Positions 5,525-12,940 of a stretch of 14,215 nt of DNA are shown one piece after another (position 1 is the stretch's first letter; each line of letters begins with the position of its first letter). The notes beneath the pieces were generated by a model that was given only the letters and a program-made list of their open reading frames with translations, had not been told where the DNA came from and ran no database searches. The DNA is taken from NCBI GenBank assembly GCA_004558595.1, contig SFCN01000051.1, positions 1 to 14,215 of the forward strand, in the 5' to 3' direction. The DNA is from Phascolarctobacterium sp. (lineage in GTDB: Bacteria; Bacillota; Negativicutes; Acidaminococcales; Acidaminococcaceae). Position numbers and translations under genes: made by a program.

Positions 5525-5974
5525 TTATTTGAGTAATTCACGAACGATAGCATTGATGCGTTTGCCATCTGCACGGCCCTTTGTCTTGGCCATTACAGCC
5601 GGCATTACCTTACCCATATCCTTGGGGCTGGTAGCGCCAACAGCGGCAATTACCTCTGCTACGATGGCTTTCAGTTCGTCATCACCGAGAGCTTCCGGAA
5701 GATATTTCTTCAAAATAGCAATCTCTTCCTTGGCTTGGGCAACCAACTCGTCGCGACCGGCCTTTTGGAATTCCTCCAAGGAGTCCTGACGCATTTTGAC
5801 CTCTTTCATCAAGACAGCCAGAACCTCATCATCGGTGAGCTCCTTTTTGTCATTGATTTCAACGTTCTTAATATTAGCACGCACCATGCGAATAACATTG
5901 AGACGCAGCTTGCCGGCCTCTCTGTCCTTCATGGCCTGCTTCATATCAGCAGTTAATTGGTCTTTTATAGACAT
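5525..5974 (-). CDS. yqeY: GatB/YqeY domain protein
   Basis: This 149-residue protein matches YqeY in length and sequence (MSIKDQLTADM at the N-terminus, ILKKYLPEAL near the middle, KGRADGKRINAIVRELL at the end). The domain is the tail domain of the GatB subunit of the amidotransferase that corrects mischarged Glu-tRNA(Gln) and Asp-tRNA(Asn), so tRNA binding is likely. The role of the free-standing protein is not established. The start is the ATG at 5974, 8 nt after GGAGG; an upstream in-frame TTG overlaps that site and is unlikely. It follows rpsU after 15 nt, the usual rpsU-yqeY pairing in Firmicutes. Confidence 0.92.
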   Translation of the reverse strand: MSIKDQLTADMKQAMKDREAGKLRLNVIRMVRANIKNVEINDKKELTDDEVLAVLMKEVKMRQDSLEEFQKAGRDELVAQAKEEIAILKKYLPEALGDDELKAIVAEVIAAVGATSPKDMGKVMPAVMAKTKGRADGKRINAIVRELLK

Positions 5975-5989
5975 AAAGCCCGCCTCCAA

Positions 5990-6166
5990 TTATCTGGTCT
6001 TACGTTTTCTGGCTGCTTCGGATTTTTTCTTACGGGCAACGCTAGGTTTTTCGTAGTGCTCGCGTTTTCTTACCTCAGAAAGAATGCCTGCCTTTTGGGT
6101 TGCTCTTTTAAATCTGCGCAGTGCGCTGTCTAAAGTTTCATTCTTGCCAACTTTAATTTCTGCCAT
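5990..6166 (-). CDS. rpsU: 30S ribosomal protein S21
   Basis: This 58-residue, very basic protein is bacterial ribosomal protein S21 of the small subunit. It sits near the 3' end of 16S rRNA and helps initiation. It begins MAEIKVGKNETLDSALRRFK and ends in the typical KKKSEAARKRKTR tail. The start is the ATG at 6166, just after a purine-rich GGGAGGGAG; the longer open frame upstream is leader. The strong promoter at 6253-6281 gives a leader of about 80 nt. It is the first gene of the rpsU-yqeY unit. Confidence 0.97.
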   Translation of the reverse strand: MAEIKVGKNETLDSALRRFKRATQKAGILSEVRKREHYEKPSVARKKKSEAARKRKTR

Positions 6167-6252
6167 CTGTTCTCCCTCCCTCCACACACTTAGGGAAGTG
6201 TATCTGCAAATTAAGTTTTCAAGTGTTTCCACCTAAAAACACTTACTGACCT

Positions 6253-6281
6253 ATTATACAGGAAAACACAACACTTGTCAA
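6253..6281 (-). promoter_or_regulatory. Consensus sigma-A promoter of rpsU-yqeY
   Basis: On the minus strand, TTGACA (6281 to 6276), a 17-nt spacer and TATAAT (6258 to 6253) match the consensus at all twelve positions. The -35 box starts 5 nt after the HIT stop codon. Ribosomal protein output can thus be driven independently of the upstream cluster. Confidence 0.9.
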
Positions 6282-6286
6282 GATTT

Positions 6287-6625
6287 TCAGCACGGAGGCC
6301 AGCCTAATACTTTGCCGCCGATTACGTGAATATGCAAATGCTTTACGGTTTGGCCGCCATCATCACCGGTGTTAATTACAACGCGGAAGCCCTTCTCAGC
6401 AATGCCGGTTTTTTCGGCAATCATCTTTACCTTGCTCAGCATATAGGCTACCAATTCCGGGTCAGCGGTGGTGATATTAGCAGTGTGATCCTTAGGCAGC
6501 AACAGCACATGTACGGGCGCCGCGGGAGCAACGTCGTTAATAGCGATCATCTTATCGTCTTCATATACCTTTGTAGAGGGAATTTCCCCCTTAATAATTC
6601 TGCAAAAAATGCAATCCTCAGCCAT
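6287..6625 (-). CDS. HIT family (HINT-like) nucleotide-binding protein
   Basis: This 112-residue histidine triad protein has the HLHIH core (H96, H98, H100) after GGQTV, as in HINT-type phosphoramidate hydrolases acting on nucleotide adducts such as AMP-lysine. CIFC (C5, C8) at the N-terminus, with H47, is a common zinc site of this family. It is probably cytoplasmic and dimeric. The start is the ATG 9 nt after GGAGGG. Length is normal, and it ends GWPPC where most relatives end GWPPG. No terminator was found between mtaB and this gene (133 nt), so it is probably co-transcribed with the upstream cluster. Confidence 0.93.
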   Translation of the reverse strand: MAEDCIFCRIIKGEIPSTKVYEDDKMIAINDVAPAAPVHVLLLPKDHTANITTADPELVAYMLSKVKMIAEKTGIAEKGFRVVINTGDDGGQTVKHLHIHVIGGKVLGWPPC

Positions 6626-6647
6626 GATTCTTGTCCCTCCTCTCGTC

Positions 6648-6677
6648 TTTTTCTATCTAGATTAATTTCTAGAAAAA
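6648..6677 (-). other. Leader hairpin between mtaB and the HIT gene
   Basis: The arms TTTTTCTA (6648-6655) and TAGAAAAA (6670-6677) are a perfect inverted repeat. A competing inner pairing TCTAGA/TCTAGA lies between them. It sits about 10 nt before the HIT Shine-Dalgarno sequence. It is AT-rich and weak, and could be a processing or stability element or chance. Confidence 0.3.
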
Positions 6678-6758
6678 GTTTCAAAATCCTGCTAATTACA
6701 AATAAAATTTTTTACATACTAACATCATGGCATCAAGTGGTACCCCTTAGAGCAACGT

Positions 6759-8072
6759 CTATACCAACTCACCAGTAAGCCAATCATCCACTCTACCAGT
6801 AATTTTAACCTTAGCAATAGTATTGGACAACTCCTCCGTCCCCGGCACAACCACACGCAAATAGGGCCCACAAAGTCCCTCCATATGGCCTGCGTCCACT
6901 GGCTGCTCAAACAAAACTTCTTCAGTTTTTCCCACCATGGATTCCAACATCCTATGGTGTAACTTGTTATCCAACTCAGCCAACCGCGCCGCACGCTCGC
7001 TCTTCACTGCCTCATCCACCTGGTTGGGCATCTTCTCCGCCGGCGTCCCCTTACGCTTGGAATAAGGGAAAATATGCATCTTGGCAAAGCCGCAGCGCTG
7101 GGCAAACTCCATCGTCGTGACAAAATCCTCCTCGGTTTCACCAGGGAAGCCCACGATAACATCGGTGGTAATAGCCACATCAGGTACCTGCTGACGAATT
7201 TCCTTCACCAATTCCGTAAAGCGAGCGGTGGTATAAGGTCGATGCATGGCCTGCAAAATCTTGTCGCAGCCGCTTTGCAAGGGCAAATGCAAATGCTTGC
7301 ACAAGCGTGGCTCTTTTGCCATTAGCTCCAAAAGACGAGGCTCCACCTCCACGGACTCCAAGCTGCCCAAGCGCACGCGACACATACCCGCCACGCTTAA
7401 AGCAGCCTGCACTGCGTCGTAAAGAGTGAGCTGCATGCCCTCCTTGGCCAGCTCCTTACCATAGCATCCCAAATGAATGCCGATGAGCACGACCTCCTTA
7501 TAGCCCGCGGCAACCAATTTGCCAACCTCCGCGCGTATGCTTTCCAAGCTACGACTACGCAGGGGACCACGAGCGTAAGGAATAATACAGTAGGTACAGT
7601 ATTGATTACAGCCCTCTTGAATTTTCAGGAAAGCGCGAGTCTTGTCCGTTTCCGTGCCCACGCCCAGCTCCTCGAACTTAGTATCCACGGTCATGTTCTG
7701 CACATTATCAAGGATTTCCGTTTGCTTATGCTCCAAGGCCTGCTCCACCAGCTCCACAATGCGCCCCCGCTCCTGATTGCCGATGATCACATCAACGCCT
7801 GCGATAGCCCGCACCTCTTCCGGCGCTGTTTGCGGATAACAGCCAGTGACCACAATCAGGGACAGTGGATTATGCCGCACCGCCCGATTAATAATCTGGC
7901 GGGATTTGCGTTGGCCCGTATTGGTCACCACGCAGGTATTGATGAGATACACATCGGCCTGAGAGCCAAAGTCCACTACCTCGTAGCCAGCCTGACGGAA
8001 AATCCCCTCCATGCTAGCTGTATCGGCCTGATTAACCTTACAGCCCAAGGTATAAAAAGCAATTTTCTTCAT
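6759..8072 (-). CDS. mtaB: tRNA t6A37 methylthiotransferase MtaB
   Basis: This 437-residue radical SAM enzyme converts N6-threonylcarbamoyladenosine at tRNA position 37 to its 2-methylthio form (ms2t6A), which steadies codon pairing at ANN codons. The N-terminal methylthiotransferase domain has three cysteines for one iron-sulfur cluster (C11 in TLGCKVNQ, C47 in NTCVV, C78 in TGCYP). The radical SAM site is CNQYCTYC (C155, C159, C162). The last 60 or so residues are a TRAM-type RNA-binding domain. The LGCKVNQ form and the overall length favour MtaB over MiaB or RimO. It starts 6 nt after rsmE, and its AGGAGA ribosome site lies inside the last codons of rsmE, so translation is likely coupled. 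Confidence 0.94.
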   Translation of the reverse strand: MKKIAFYTLGCKVNQADTASMEGIFRQAGYEVVDFGSQADVYLINTCVVTNTGQRKSRQIINRAVRHNPLSLIVVTGCYPQTAPEEVRAIAGVDVIIGNQERGRIVELVEQALEHKQTEILDNVQNMTVDTKFEELGVGTETDKTRAFLKIQEGCNQYCTYCIIPYARGPLRSRSLESIRAEVGKLVAAGYKEVVLIGIHLGCYGKELAKEGMQLTLYDAVQAALSVAGMCRVRLGSLESVEVEPRLLELMAKEPRLCKHLHLPLQSGCDKILQAMHRPYTTARFTELVKEIRQQVPDVAITTDVIVGFPGETEEDFVTTMEFAQRCGFAKMHIFPYSKRKGTPAEKMPNQVDEAVKSERAARLAELDNKLHHRMLESMVGKTEEVLFEQPVDAGHMEGLCGPYLRVVVPGTEELSNTIAKVKITGRVDDWLTGELV

Positions 8073-8078
8073 CTATGC

Positions 8079-8822
8079 TTAGTCTCCTAAATCTCCTGTT
8101 TCGTAAAAAATGGCGCTAATAGCCACAAGTCCAGCCGTCTCGGCTCGCAAAATGCGTCGCCCCAGGCTCACGGGCACAGCCCCCGCCTGCCGGGCCAGCT
8201 CCAGCTCGCCTTCACTAATGCCGCCTTCCGGGCCAATAATGAGCAGGAGATCCTTAATGCCCCCGGCGGCCTCCGCTGCCTTCAGCGCCGCCTTCAAGCT
8301 CAGCCGATCCTCGCACTCATAGGCGATGATCTTAGTCGTGCAGTCGTAGTTAGCAAGCATCTCAGCCATGGACTGGACCTGCTGCACCTGCGGAATGATA
8401 TCACGCTTGCTTTGCTTGGCCGCGCTTTCGGCTATCTTCTGCCAGCGCTCCACCTTTTTAGCGACCTTCGCGCCATCCAGACGCACCACGCTGTGCTCCA
8501 TAGCCACGGGTATGACGCTGTAAGCGCCCATCTCCACCGCCTTTTGAATGATGAAGTCCATCTTCTCGCCCTTGGCTAGCCCCTGAGCCAGCACCAGTCG
8601 CACCCGTGGTTCATGGCTCTCAGCTAGCTTTTCTAGGCAGCGGACTGAGACACGCTCGCTAGCGATGGCGGTGATTTCCGCCACCGCGCTCACACCATCA
8701 TCGCTGACGATTTGTAGCCTATCCTTAGGCTGCATGCGCAGCACCTTGCTAATGTGCCGGGCATCCACGCCCTCAATAAACATTTCCTCACTATACAGTT
8801 GCGGAACAAAAAATCTATGCAT
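8079..8822 (-). CDS. rsmE: 16S rRNA m3U1498 methyltransferase RsmE
   Basis: This 247-residue SPOUT-class enzyme uses S-adenosylmethionine to methylate N3 of U1498 in 16S rRNA of the 30S subunit. The N-terminus MHRFFVP and the PUA-like segment (about 1-70) are typical. The knotted SAM site shows IIGPEGG (195-201) and LGRRILRAETAG (220-231). Length is normal. The start is the ATG closely following CGGAGG. It lies 16 nt after prmA and 6 nt before mtaB, within one transcription unit. Confidence 0.95.
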   Translation of the reverse strand: MHRFFVPQLYSEEMFIEGVDARHISKVLRMQPKDRLQIVSDDGVSAVAEITAIASERVSVRCLEKLAESHEPRVRLVLAQGLAKGEKMDFIIQKAVEMGAYSVIPVAMEHSVVRLDGAKVAKKVERWQKIAESAAKQSKRDIIPQVQQVQSMAEMLANYDCTTKIIAYECEDRLSLKAALKAAEAAGGIKDLLLIIGPEGGISEGELELARQAGAVPVSLGRRILRAETAGLVAISAIFYETGDLGD

Positions 8823-8838
8823 GATTCCTCCGTTGATG

Positions 8839-9774
8839 CTATTTTTTACTAAACTGCATTACTACCCAGCCGCCACGACGATCCACTGCGTCCACCTTCA
8901 GGCCCTGCTCCGCAGCTGCGGCCTCCACATCCTCGCGTCGCTCCTCAATAATGCCGCTGGCTAAGAAAATGCCATCCTCCTTCAGCTTGCCAGGAATATC
9001 GGGCAAAAGCATAATAATGATATCCGCAATAATATTGGCGATTATAATATCCGCTTGTCCCTCGGTGCCATGGAGCAAATCCCCCTCACGCACCTCAATC
9101 TTGTCGCTCAGATGGTTGTGGGCCACATTCTCGCAGGCTACGCGCACTGCCACACCGTCAATATCCACGGCCTTGACCTCTTTAGCGCCACACAGCGCTG
9201 CCGCAATAGCTAAAATACCGCTACCAGTACCCACATCGAACACCAGAGCATCCTGATGCATGACCTTTTCCAAGCGTTCCATCATCATGTTAGTTGTATG
9301 ATGAGTGCCGGTACCAAAGGCCATGCCCGGGTCAATTTCAATTACATGCTCGCCCTCTGCAGGAGTATAATCCTCCCAGCTCGGCTTGATTACTAAAGAT
9401 TTACCCACATGGGTCACATGAAAATACTGCTTCCATTCGTTAGCCCAATCCTGCTCGGACAGCTTACGAAAACGCGTATTGCCAAAACGATATTGGCCGA
9501 TACGCTCCTCCACCTGAGCCAAGCCTGCTTCGATCTGGGCCAAACGCTCCTGTAGCTTATCATCATCAGCGTAATAGCCGCTAACAGTAACTACCTCGGT
9601 GTTTTCCTGCTCAGGAATATCGCACAGCTCCCAAGTACCGCTGTTACGCAAATCGTTTATCAGCTGCGGGTCCTCAATGGCCACGCCCTTGGAGCCAGCC
9701 TCCGTCAAAATTTCGGACACAACCTCCACTGCCTCATGAGTAACCGCTACATTTACTTCTATCCAATGATCCAT
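8839..9774 (-). CDS. prmA: Ribosomal protein L11 methyltransferase PrmA
   Basis: From the chosen start this is a 311-residue protein, the usual length. It trimethylates ribosomal protein L11 with S-adenosylmethionine. The N-terminal L11-recognition domain opens with WIEVNV. The linker carries IDPGMAFGTGTHHTT (147-161), and the catalytic Rossmann domain shows DVGTGSGILA (180-189) and NIIAD (247-251). The open frame extends to 9801 with ATGs at codons 1, 6 and 10. Codon 10 (9774) agrees with family N-termini and lies 13 nt after AGGAG, which is rather long; codon 6 is only 1 nt from it. The exact start is therefore less sure than the identity. In many Firmicutes dnaK-dnaJ precede prmA, but here it begins the cluster. 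Confidence 0.94.
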   Translation of the reverse strand: MDHWIEVNVAVTHEAVEVVSEILTEAGSKGVAIEDPQLINDLRNSGTWELCDIPEQENTEVVTVSGYYADDDKLQERLAQIEAGLAQVEERIGQYRFGNTRFRKLSEQDWANEWKQYFHVTHVGKSLVIKPSWEDYTPAEGEHVIEIDPGMAFGTGTHHTTNMMMERLEKVMHQDALVFDVGTGSGILAIAAALCGAKEVKAVDIDGVAVRVACENVAHNHLSDKIEVREGDLLHGTEGQADIIIANIIADIIIMLLPDIPGKLKEDGIFLASGIIEERREDVEAAAAEQGLKVDAVDRRGGWVVMQFSKK

Positions 9775-9818
9775 CTCTATCCACATGCTCCTTTCGCTCA
9801 TCCATATTACATTGTCTT

Positions 9819-9847
9819 ATTATACACCATCCTGCTATGAATTGTAT
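9819..9847 (-). promoter_or_regulatory. Possible promoter of the prmA cluster
   Basis: A perfect TATAAT (9824 to 9819) on the minus strand lies about 45 nt before the prmA start, with a poor -35 box (ATACAA, 9847 to 9842) at 17 nt. The start would be near 9812. Its -35 region abuts the palindrome at 9848-9866, which lies between the two divergent promoters. Confidence 0.45.
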
Positions 9848-9866
9848 AGAATATCTGTGATATTCT
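9848..9866. promoter_or_regulatory. 19-bp perfect palindrome, candidate operator
   Basis: AGAATATC and GATATTCT are perfect 8-bp inverted arms around TGT. The site ends 1 nt before the -35 box of the threonine ammonia-lyase promoter and starts at the -35 region of the possible prmA promoter. Symmetry and position suggest a dimeric regulator site. I cannot assign it to a known regulator. Confidence 0.5.
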
Positions 9867-9867
9867 C

Positions 9868-9896
9868 TTGACGTTAGCAAGAATAAACTTTATACT
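9868..9896 (+). promoter_or_regulatory. Promoter of the threonine ammonia-lyase gene
   Basis: TTGACG (9868-9873), a 17-nt spacer and TATACT (9891-9896) each differ from consensus at one position. The start would be near 9903, giving a 40-nt leader that ends in the ribosome site AAGGAAG. Confidence 0.75.
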
Positions 9897-9943
9897 TTAA
9901 TTATCTATTGTTTTAAAAATAAGGGAAAAAAGGAAGTGTTGTC

Positions 9944-11158
9944 ATGCTTACACTTGACAAAATCTATCATGCGTCCTTCGTTTTAAAAAGCGTAGCTCGC
10001 AAAACCGACCTCATTGCCGCTCCTCATCTAAGCGAAGGTCTGGACCTGTATTTAAAAACAGAGAACCTGCAGGTAACAGGCAGTTTTAAGCTGAGAGGCG
10101 CATACTACAAAATCAGCCAATTAACACCGGAAGAAGCCGCCAAGGGCGTTATCGCCTGCAGCGCAGGTAACCATGCTCAGGGTGTAGCTCTGGCTGCTAC
10201 CAAAATGGGCATTAAAAGTGTCATCTGCATGCCCGACGGCGCGCCCATTATGAAGGTAGAAAATACAAAACGCTTGGGTGCTCAGGTAGAGCTGGTGCCC
10301 GGTGCTTATGATGAAGCCCATGACCGTGCCGTACAATTACAAGAGGAAACCGGCATGACCTTTATTCATCCTTACGATGACGAGCTTGTCATGGCCGGCC
10401 AAGGCAGCATTGGTTTGGAAATTCTTGACCAATTACCCGATGTGGAAGCAGTTATCGTGCCCATTGGTGGCGGTGGCCTCATCAGCGGCGTAGCCTTTGC
10501 TATTAAGAGCTTGCGTCCCGAGGTTAAGGTTTATGGCGTGCAGGCAGCAGGCGCAGCCAGCATGTTCAATGCCTTTAGAGATAAAAAATACGAGACCCTT
10601 TCCAGCATCAACACCTTTGCCGACGGCATCGCTGTTAAGACTCCTGGTGAAAACACATTTGAAATGATTTGTAAATATGTGGATGACATTGTTACCGTCA
10701 GTGAGGACGAAATAGCCACCGCTATCCTAAGCTTGATTGAAAAACAAAAGCTCATCGCTGAGGGCGCCGGCGCAACTCCTGTGGCCGCAGCCATTTTCGA
10801 TAAGCTGCCCATCAAGGGCAAGAAAACTGTTTGCCTCGTTTCCGGTGGTAATATCGATGTAAATATCCTTTCTCGCGTTATTACCCGCGGCCAAATCACT
10901 ACCGGTCGCAAGGCCGACCTTGTGATCGTATTAGACGACCGTCCGGGTCAACTGCGTCAGGTTAGCGAAATCGTCAGCAATTGCGGCGCCAACGTGGTTG
11001 GCGTACAGCACAACCGCAGCGATGTAAACATGCCCATCACCGGCTGTTACTTGAAGCTGGAGCTGGAAACCCGCGACCAGGCCCAAATCGACGAGATCAA
11101 AACCAAACTTTTGGCAGCTGGCTTCAACCTGCTCAACAACAACGCAGTGCATTATTAA
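9944..11158 (+). CDS. ilvA: Threonine ammonia-lyase (threonine dehydratase), single-ACT form
   Basis: This 404-residue PLP enzyme deaminates L-threonine to 2-oxobutanoate and ammonia, either for isoleucine synthesis or for threonine breakdown. The PLP lysine is K49 in GSFKLRGAY. The phosphate-binding GGGGL is at 175-179 and SGGN at 300-303. A single C-terminal ACT-like domain (about 326-395, from DLVIVLDDRPGQLR) suggests allosteric control. The medium length fits the form often annotated ilvA or tdcB. No other isoleucine or threonine gene is nearby, so biosynthetic and catabolic roles cannot be separated. The ATG follows AAGGAAG by 7 nt. It has its own promoter, a palindrome just upstream and a strong terminator, so it is a single-gene unit. 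Confidence 0.93.
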   Translation: MLTLDKIYHASFVLKSVARKTDLIAAPHLSEGLDLYLKTENLQVTGSFKLRGAYYKISQLTPEEAAKGVIACSAGNHAQGVALAATKMGIKSVICMPDGAPIMKVENTKRLGAQVELVPGAYDEAHDRAVQLQEETGMTFIHPYDDELVMAGQGSIGLEILDQLPDVEAVIVPIGGGGLISGVAFAIKSLRPEVKVYGVQAAGAASMFNAFRDKKYETLSSINTFADGIAVKTPGENTFEMICKYVDDIVTVSEDEIATAILSLIEKQKLIAEGAGATPVAAAIFDKLPIKGKKTVCLVSGGNIDVNILSRVITRGQITTGRKADLVIVLDDRPGQLRQVSEIVSNCGANVVGVQHNRSDVNMPITGCYLKLELETRDQAQIDEIKTKLLAAGFNLLNNNAVHY

Positions 11159-11193
11159 TAGTTTTGCAGTTTTTTTTGCTATATATGTAAGAC

Positions 11194-11226
11194 AAATCCC
11201 TGACTCTCTGAGAGTCAGGGATTTTT
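11194..11226 (+). terminator. Terminator of the threonine ammonia-lyase gene
   Basis: A perfect 14-bp stem (11194-11207 with 11211-11224) with a 3-nt loop ends in TTTTT. It lies 36 nt after the stop codon. Convergent nfo ends 16 nt further on. On the minus strand the tail is poorer, so nfo may use it only partly. Confidence 0.88.
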
Positions 11227-11241
11227 GTTTTGGCAAGACGA

Positions 11242-12075
11242 TTATTCCTTGTACAAGCTGCGCAGTAAAGCGATTTCTTTGGCGTAGCCAGGCAGCTCAT
11301 TAGGTGTTTCCAGATAAAAAGGCAAATGCTTAAGCTGAGGATGATTGGTCACGGCCGAAAGAGCCATGAGCCCAATATTGCCCTCGCCAATGCAGGCATG
11401 TCGGTCCTTATGGCTACCCAATGGATTTTTGCTATCGTTAATATGAATAGCATGTAGCTTATTTAAACCAATAAGCTTGTCAAACTGCTCCAGTACACCT
11501 TCTAAATCGTTGACGATATCATAACCGCCATCAAAAACATGGCAAGTATCTAGGCACACGCCCAGCTTATCATTAAGCTGCACCTTGTCCATAATACTAG
11601 CTAGCTCTTCAAAGCTACGTCCCACCTCGCTGCCCTTGCCAGCCATAGTTTCCAAAAGCACGGTGGTGCGCATCTCGGGAAAGAGTACGCTGTTAAGCAT
11701 GGTGGCGATTTTAGTTACACCCACCTCGCTGCCCTGCTTCACATGGCTGCCAGGATGAAAATTATACATATTTCCCGGAATGCTCTCCAGCATAGCCAAA
11801 TCTCCCTCCATCACCATGTGAGCGAATTCTATTAAGTGTTCATCAGCAGCGCAGGGATTCATGGTATAGGGCGCGTGAGCCAACAGCGGAGCAAAACTAT
11901 GCTCAGCGCAGAGATTGCGCAAAGCCAAGGCATCATCGAGATCCAAAGCCTTGGCTTTGCCACCGCGGGGATTACGGGTAAAAAATTGAAAAGTATCCGC
12001 ACCAATGGACAATGCCGTTTTGCCCATGGCCTCAAAGCCCTTAGCAGATGATAAATGACAGCCTATATGTAACAT
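11242..12075 (-). CDS. nfo: Endonuclease IV (deoxyribonuclease IV, AP endonuclease)
   Basis: This 277-residue protein cuts DNA 5' to abasic sites in base excision repair. It is an AP endonuclease 2 family TIM barrel with three metal ions. All nine expected ligands can be placed: H67 (LLAHAPY), H107 (NFHPGSH), E142 (LLET), D176 and H179 (LDTCHVFDGGYD), H211 (HIND), D224 and H226 (SHKDRH), and E256 (YLETP). The start is the ATG 6 nt after AAGGAG. It has its own extended -10 promoter, so it need not depend on the upstream CAP gene. Its 3' end converges on the threonine ammonia-lyase gene. Confidence 0.96.
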   Translation of the reverse strand: MLHIGCHLSSAKGFEAMGKTALSIGADTFQFFTRNPRGGKAKALDLDDALALRNLCAEHSFAPLLAHAPYTMNPCAADEHLIEFAHMVMEGDLAMLESIPGNMYNFHPGSHVKQGSEVGVTKIATMLNSVLFPEMRTTVLLETMAGKGSEVGRSFEELASIMDKVQLNDKLGVCLDTCHVFDGGYDIVNDLEGVLEQFDKLIGLNKLHAIHINDSKNPLGSHKDRHACIGEGNIGLMALSAVTNHPQLKHLPFYLETPNELPGYAKEIALLRSLYKE

Positions 12076-12113
12076 AAAAAACTCCTTAGTTAGGTTGTTT
12101 ATAATTCACTAAC

Positions 12114-12142
12114 ATTATATCATCCTTTGTTTCTTATGAAAA
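12114..12142 (-). promoter_or_regulatory. Extended -10 promoter of nfo
   Basis: On the minus strand, TGATATAAT (12122 to 12114) is an extended -10 box. A moderate -35 box TTTTCA (12142 to 12137) lies 17 nt upstream. The start would be near 12107, about 30 nt before the start codon. Confidence 0.6.
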
Positions 12143-12181
12143 CACTAATGTTACATGCAATATCCTCTCACAACTAGTCAA

Positions 12182-12928
12182 CTATTCTTGAAATAGCTGC
12201 ACCCAATAGTGCTGGTAACCGCCAACCCCATTAGGGTCGTAGCAATAGCCCACACCCAGCTTATTAAAACGAGGATAGAGTATATTACGCCTGTGTCCGG
12301 GTGAATTCATCCAGCCTTCCACAACCTCCTCAGGAGTTTCATTGCCTCCAGCTATGTTTTCGCCAGCTCCCCAAGGGCTTTTTAGCACCGTCATGCAGCT
12401 CTTGCCATTAGGCCTAGTATGGCTCATCACTTGTGTAATCTCACGGGCACGCAGCATGGCCGCGCTCTGCAGCTCGCTCGATAATCGCAATGGTCTGGCG
12501 CCCACCTTAGCACGTTCCTTATTCACTAAATCCAGCACCTGCTGAGGAAAAAGCCCTGGCTTAATTGTAGCCTTTCTCGCCGCTTCCTTAGCATTCAGCC
12601 GCCTATCAGCAGCAACTAAATCCGCTGGCTGCACGACGTGAATTAAGTATTTGTAATCCACCTTGCTCCCAGGCTTATGTGGATGATCGAACCTCACATT
12701 AACCAACACATCACCTAACTGAGAAAGATACAAATACTCCCTACCATTTTGCATAGCTATACTAGCCGTACCATGTAATATCGTCAATTGCTGGCCCTCA
12801 ACCCCAAAACCAAAATAGGAGCCAACAGGAGCATTAACCTCTTCATTATATTCCTTCGCCGCATCTGCCAAGGAAAACTGCAAGCAACTGATTGCTATCA
12901 CCAGCATTAAGACCAGTCTTTTTAACAT
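12182..12928 (-). CDS. Secreted CAP (SCP-like) domain protein
   Basis: This 248-residue protein has an N-terminal signal peptide (basic MLKR, hydrophobic 5-20, probable cut after ADAA near residue 24), so it is exported. Residues about 128-247 form a CAP domain. Visible motifs are the opening segment VLDLVNKERAKVG, H170 (MSHTRPNG), GENIAGG around E190, WMNSPGHRRNIL with H212, and YWVQLF at the end. Residues 25-125 are beta-rich and unassigned. Bacterial CAP proteins lie in the envelope or outside the cell, and their biochemical role is mostly unknown. The start is the ATG 7 nt after GGTGG. It lies 12 nt after the FlgT_N-like gene and is probably its operon partner. I see no terminator between it and nfo. 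Confidence 0.9.
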   Translation of the reverse strand: MLKRLVLMLVIAISCLQFSLADAAKEYNEEVNAPVGSYFGFGVEGQQLTILHGTASIAMQNGREYLYLSQLGDVLVNVRFDHPHKPGSKVDYKYLIHVVQPADLVAADRRLNAKEAARKATIKPGLFPQQVLDLVNKERAKVGARPLRLSSELQSAAMLRAREITQVMSHTRPNGKSCMTVLKSPWGAGENIAGGNETPEEVVEGWMNSPGHRRNILYPRFNKLGVGYCYDPNGVGGYQHYWVQLFQE

Positions 12929-12940
12929 GGTAACACCACC

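Noticed and set aside
12107..12152. Repeated CACTAA motif (12107 and 12143) flanking the nfo promoter, considered as a regulator site
   Set aside because: Only 6 bp are identical, at a 36-bp spacing in AT-rich DNA. This is too short to separate from chance.
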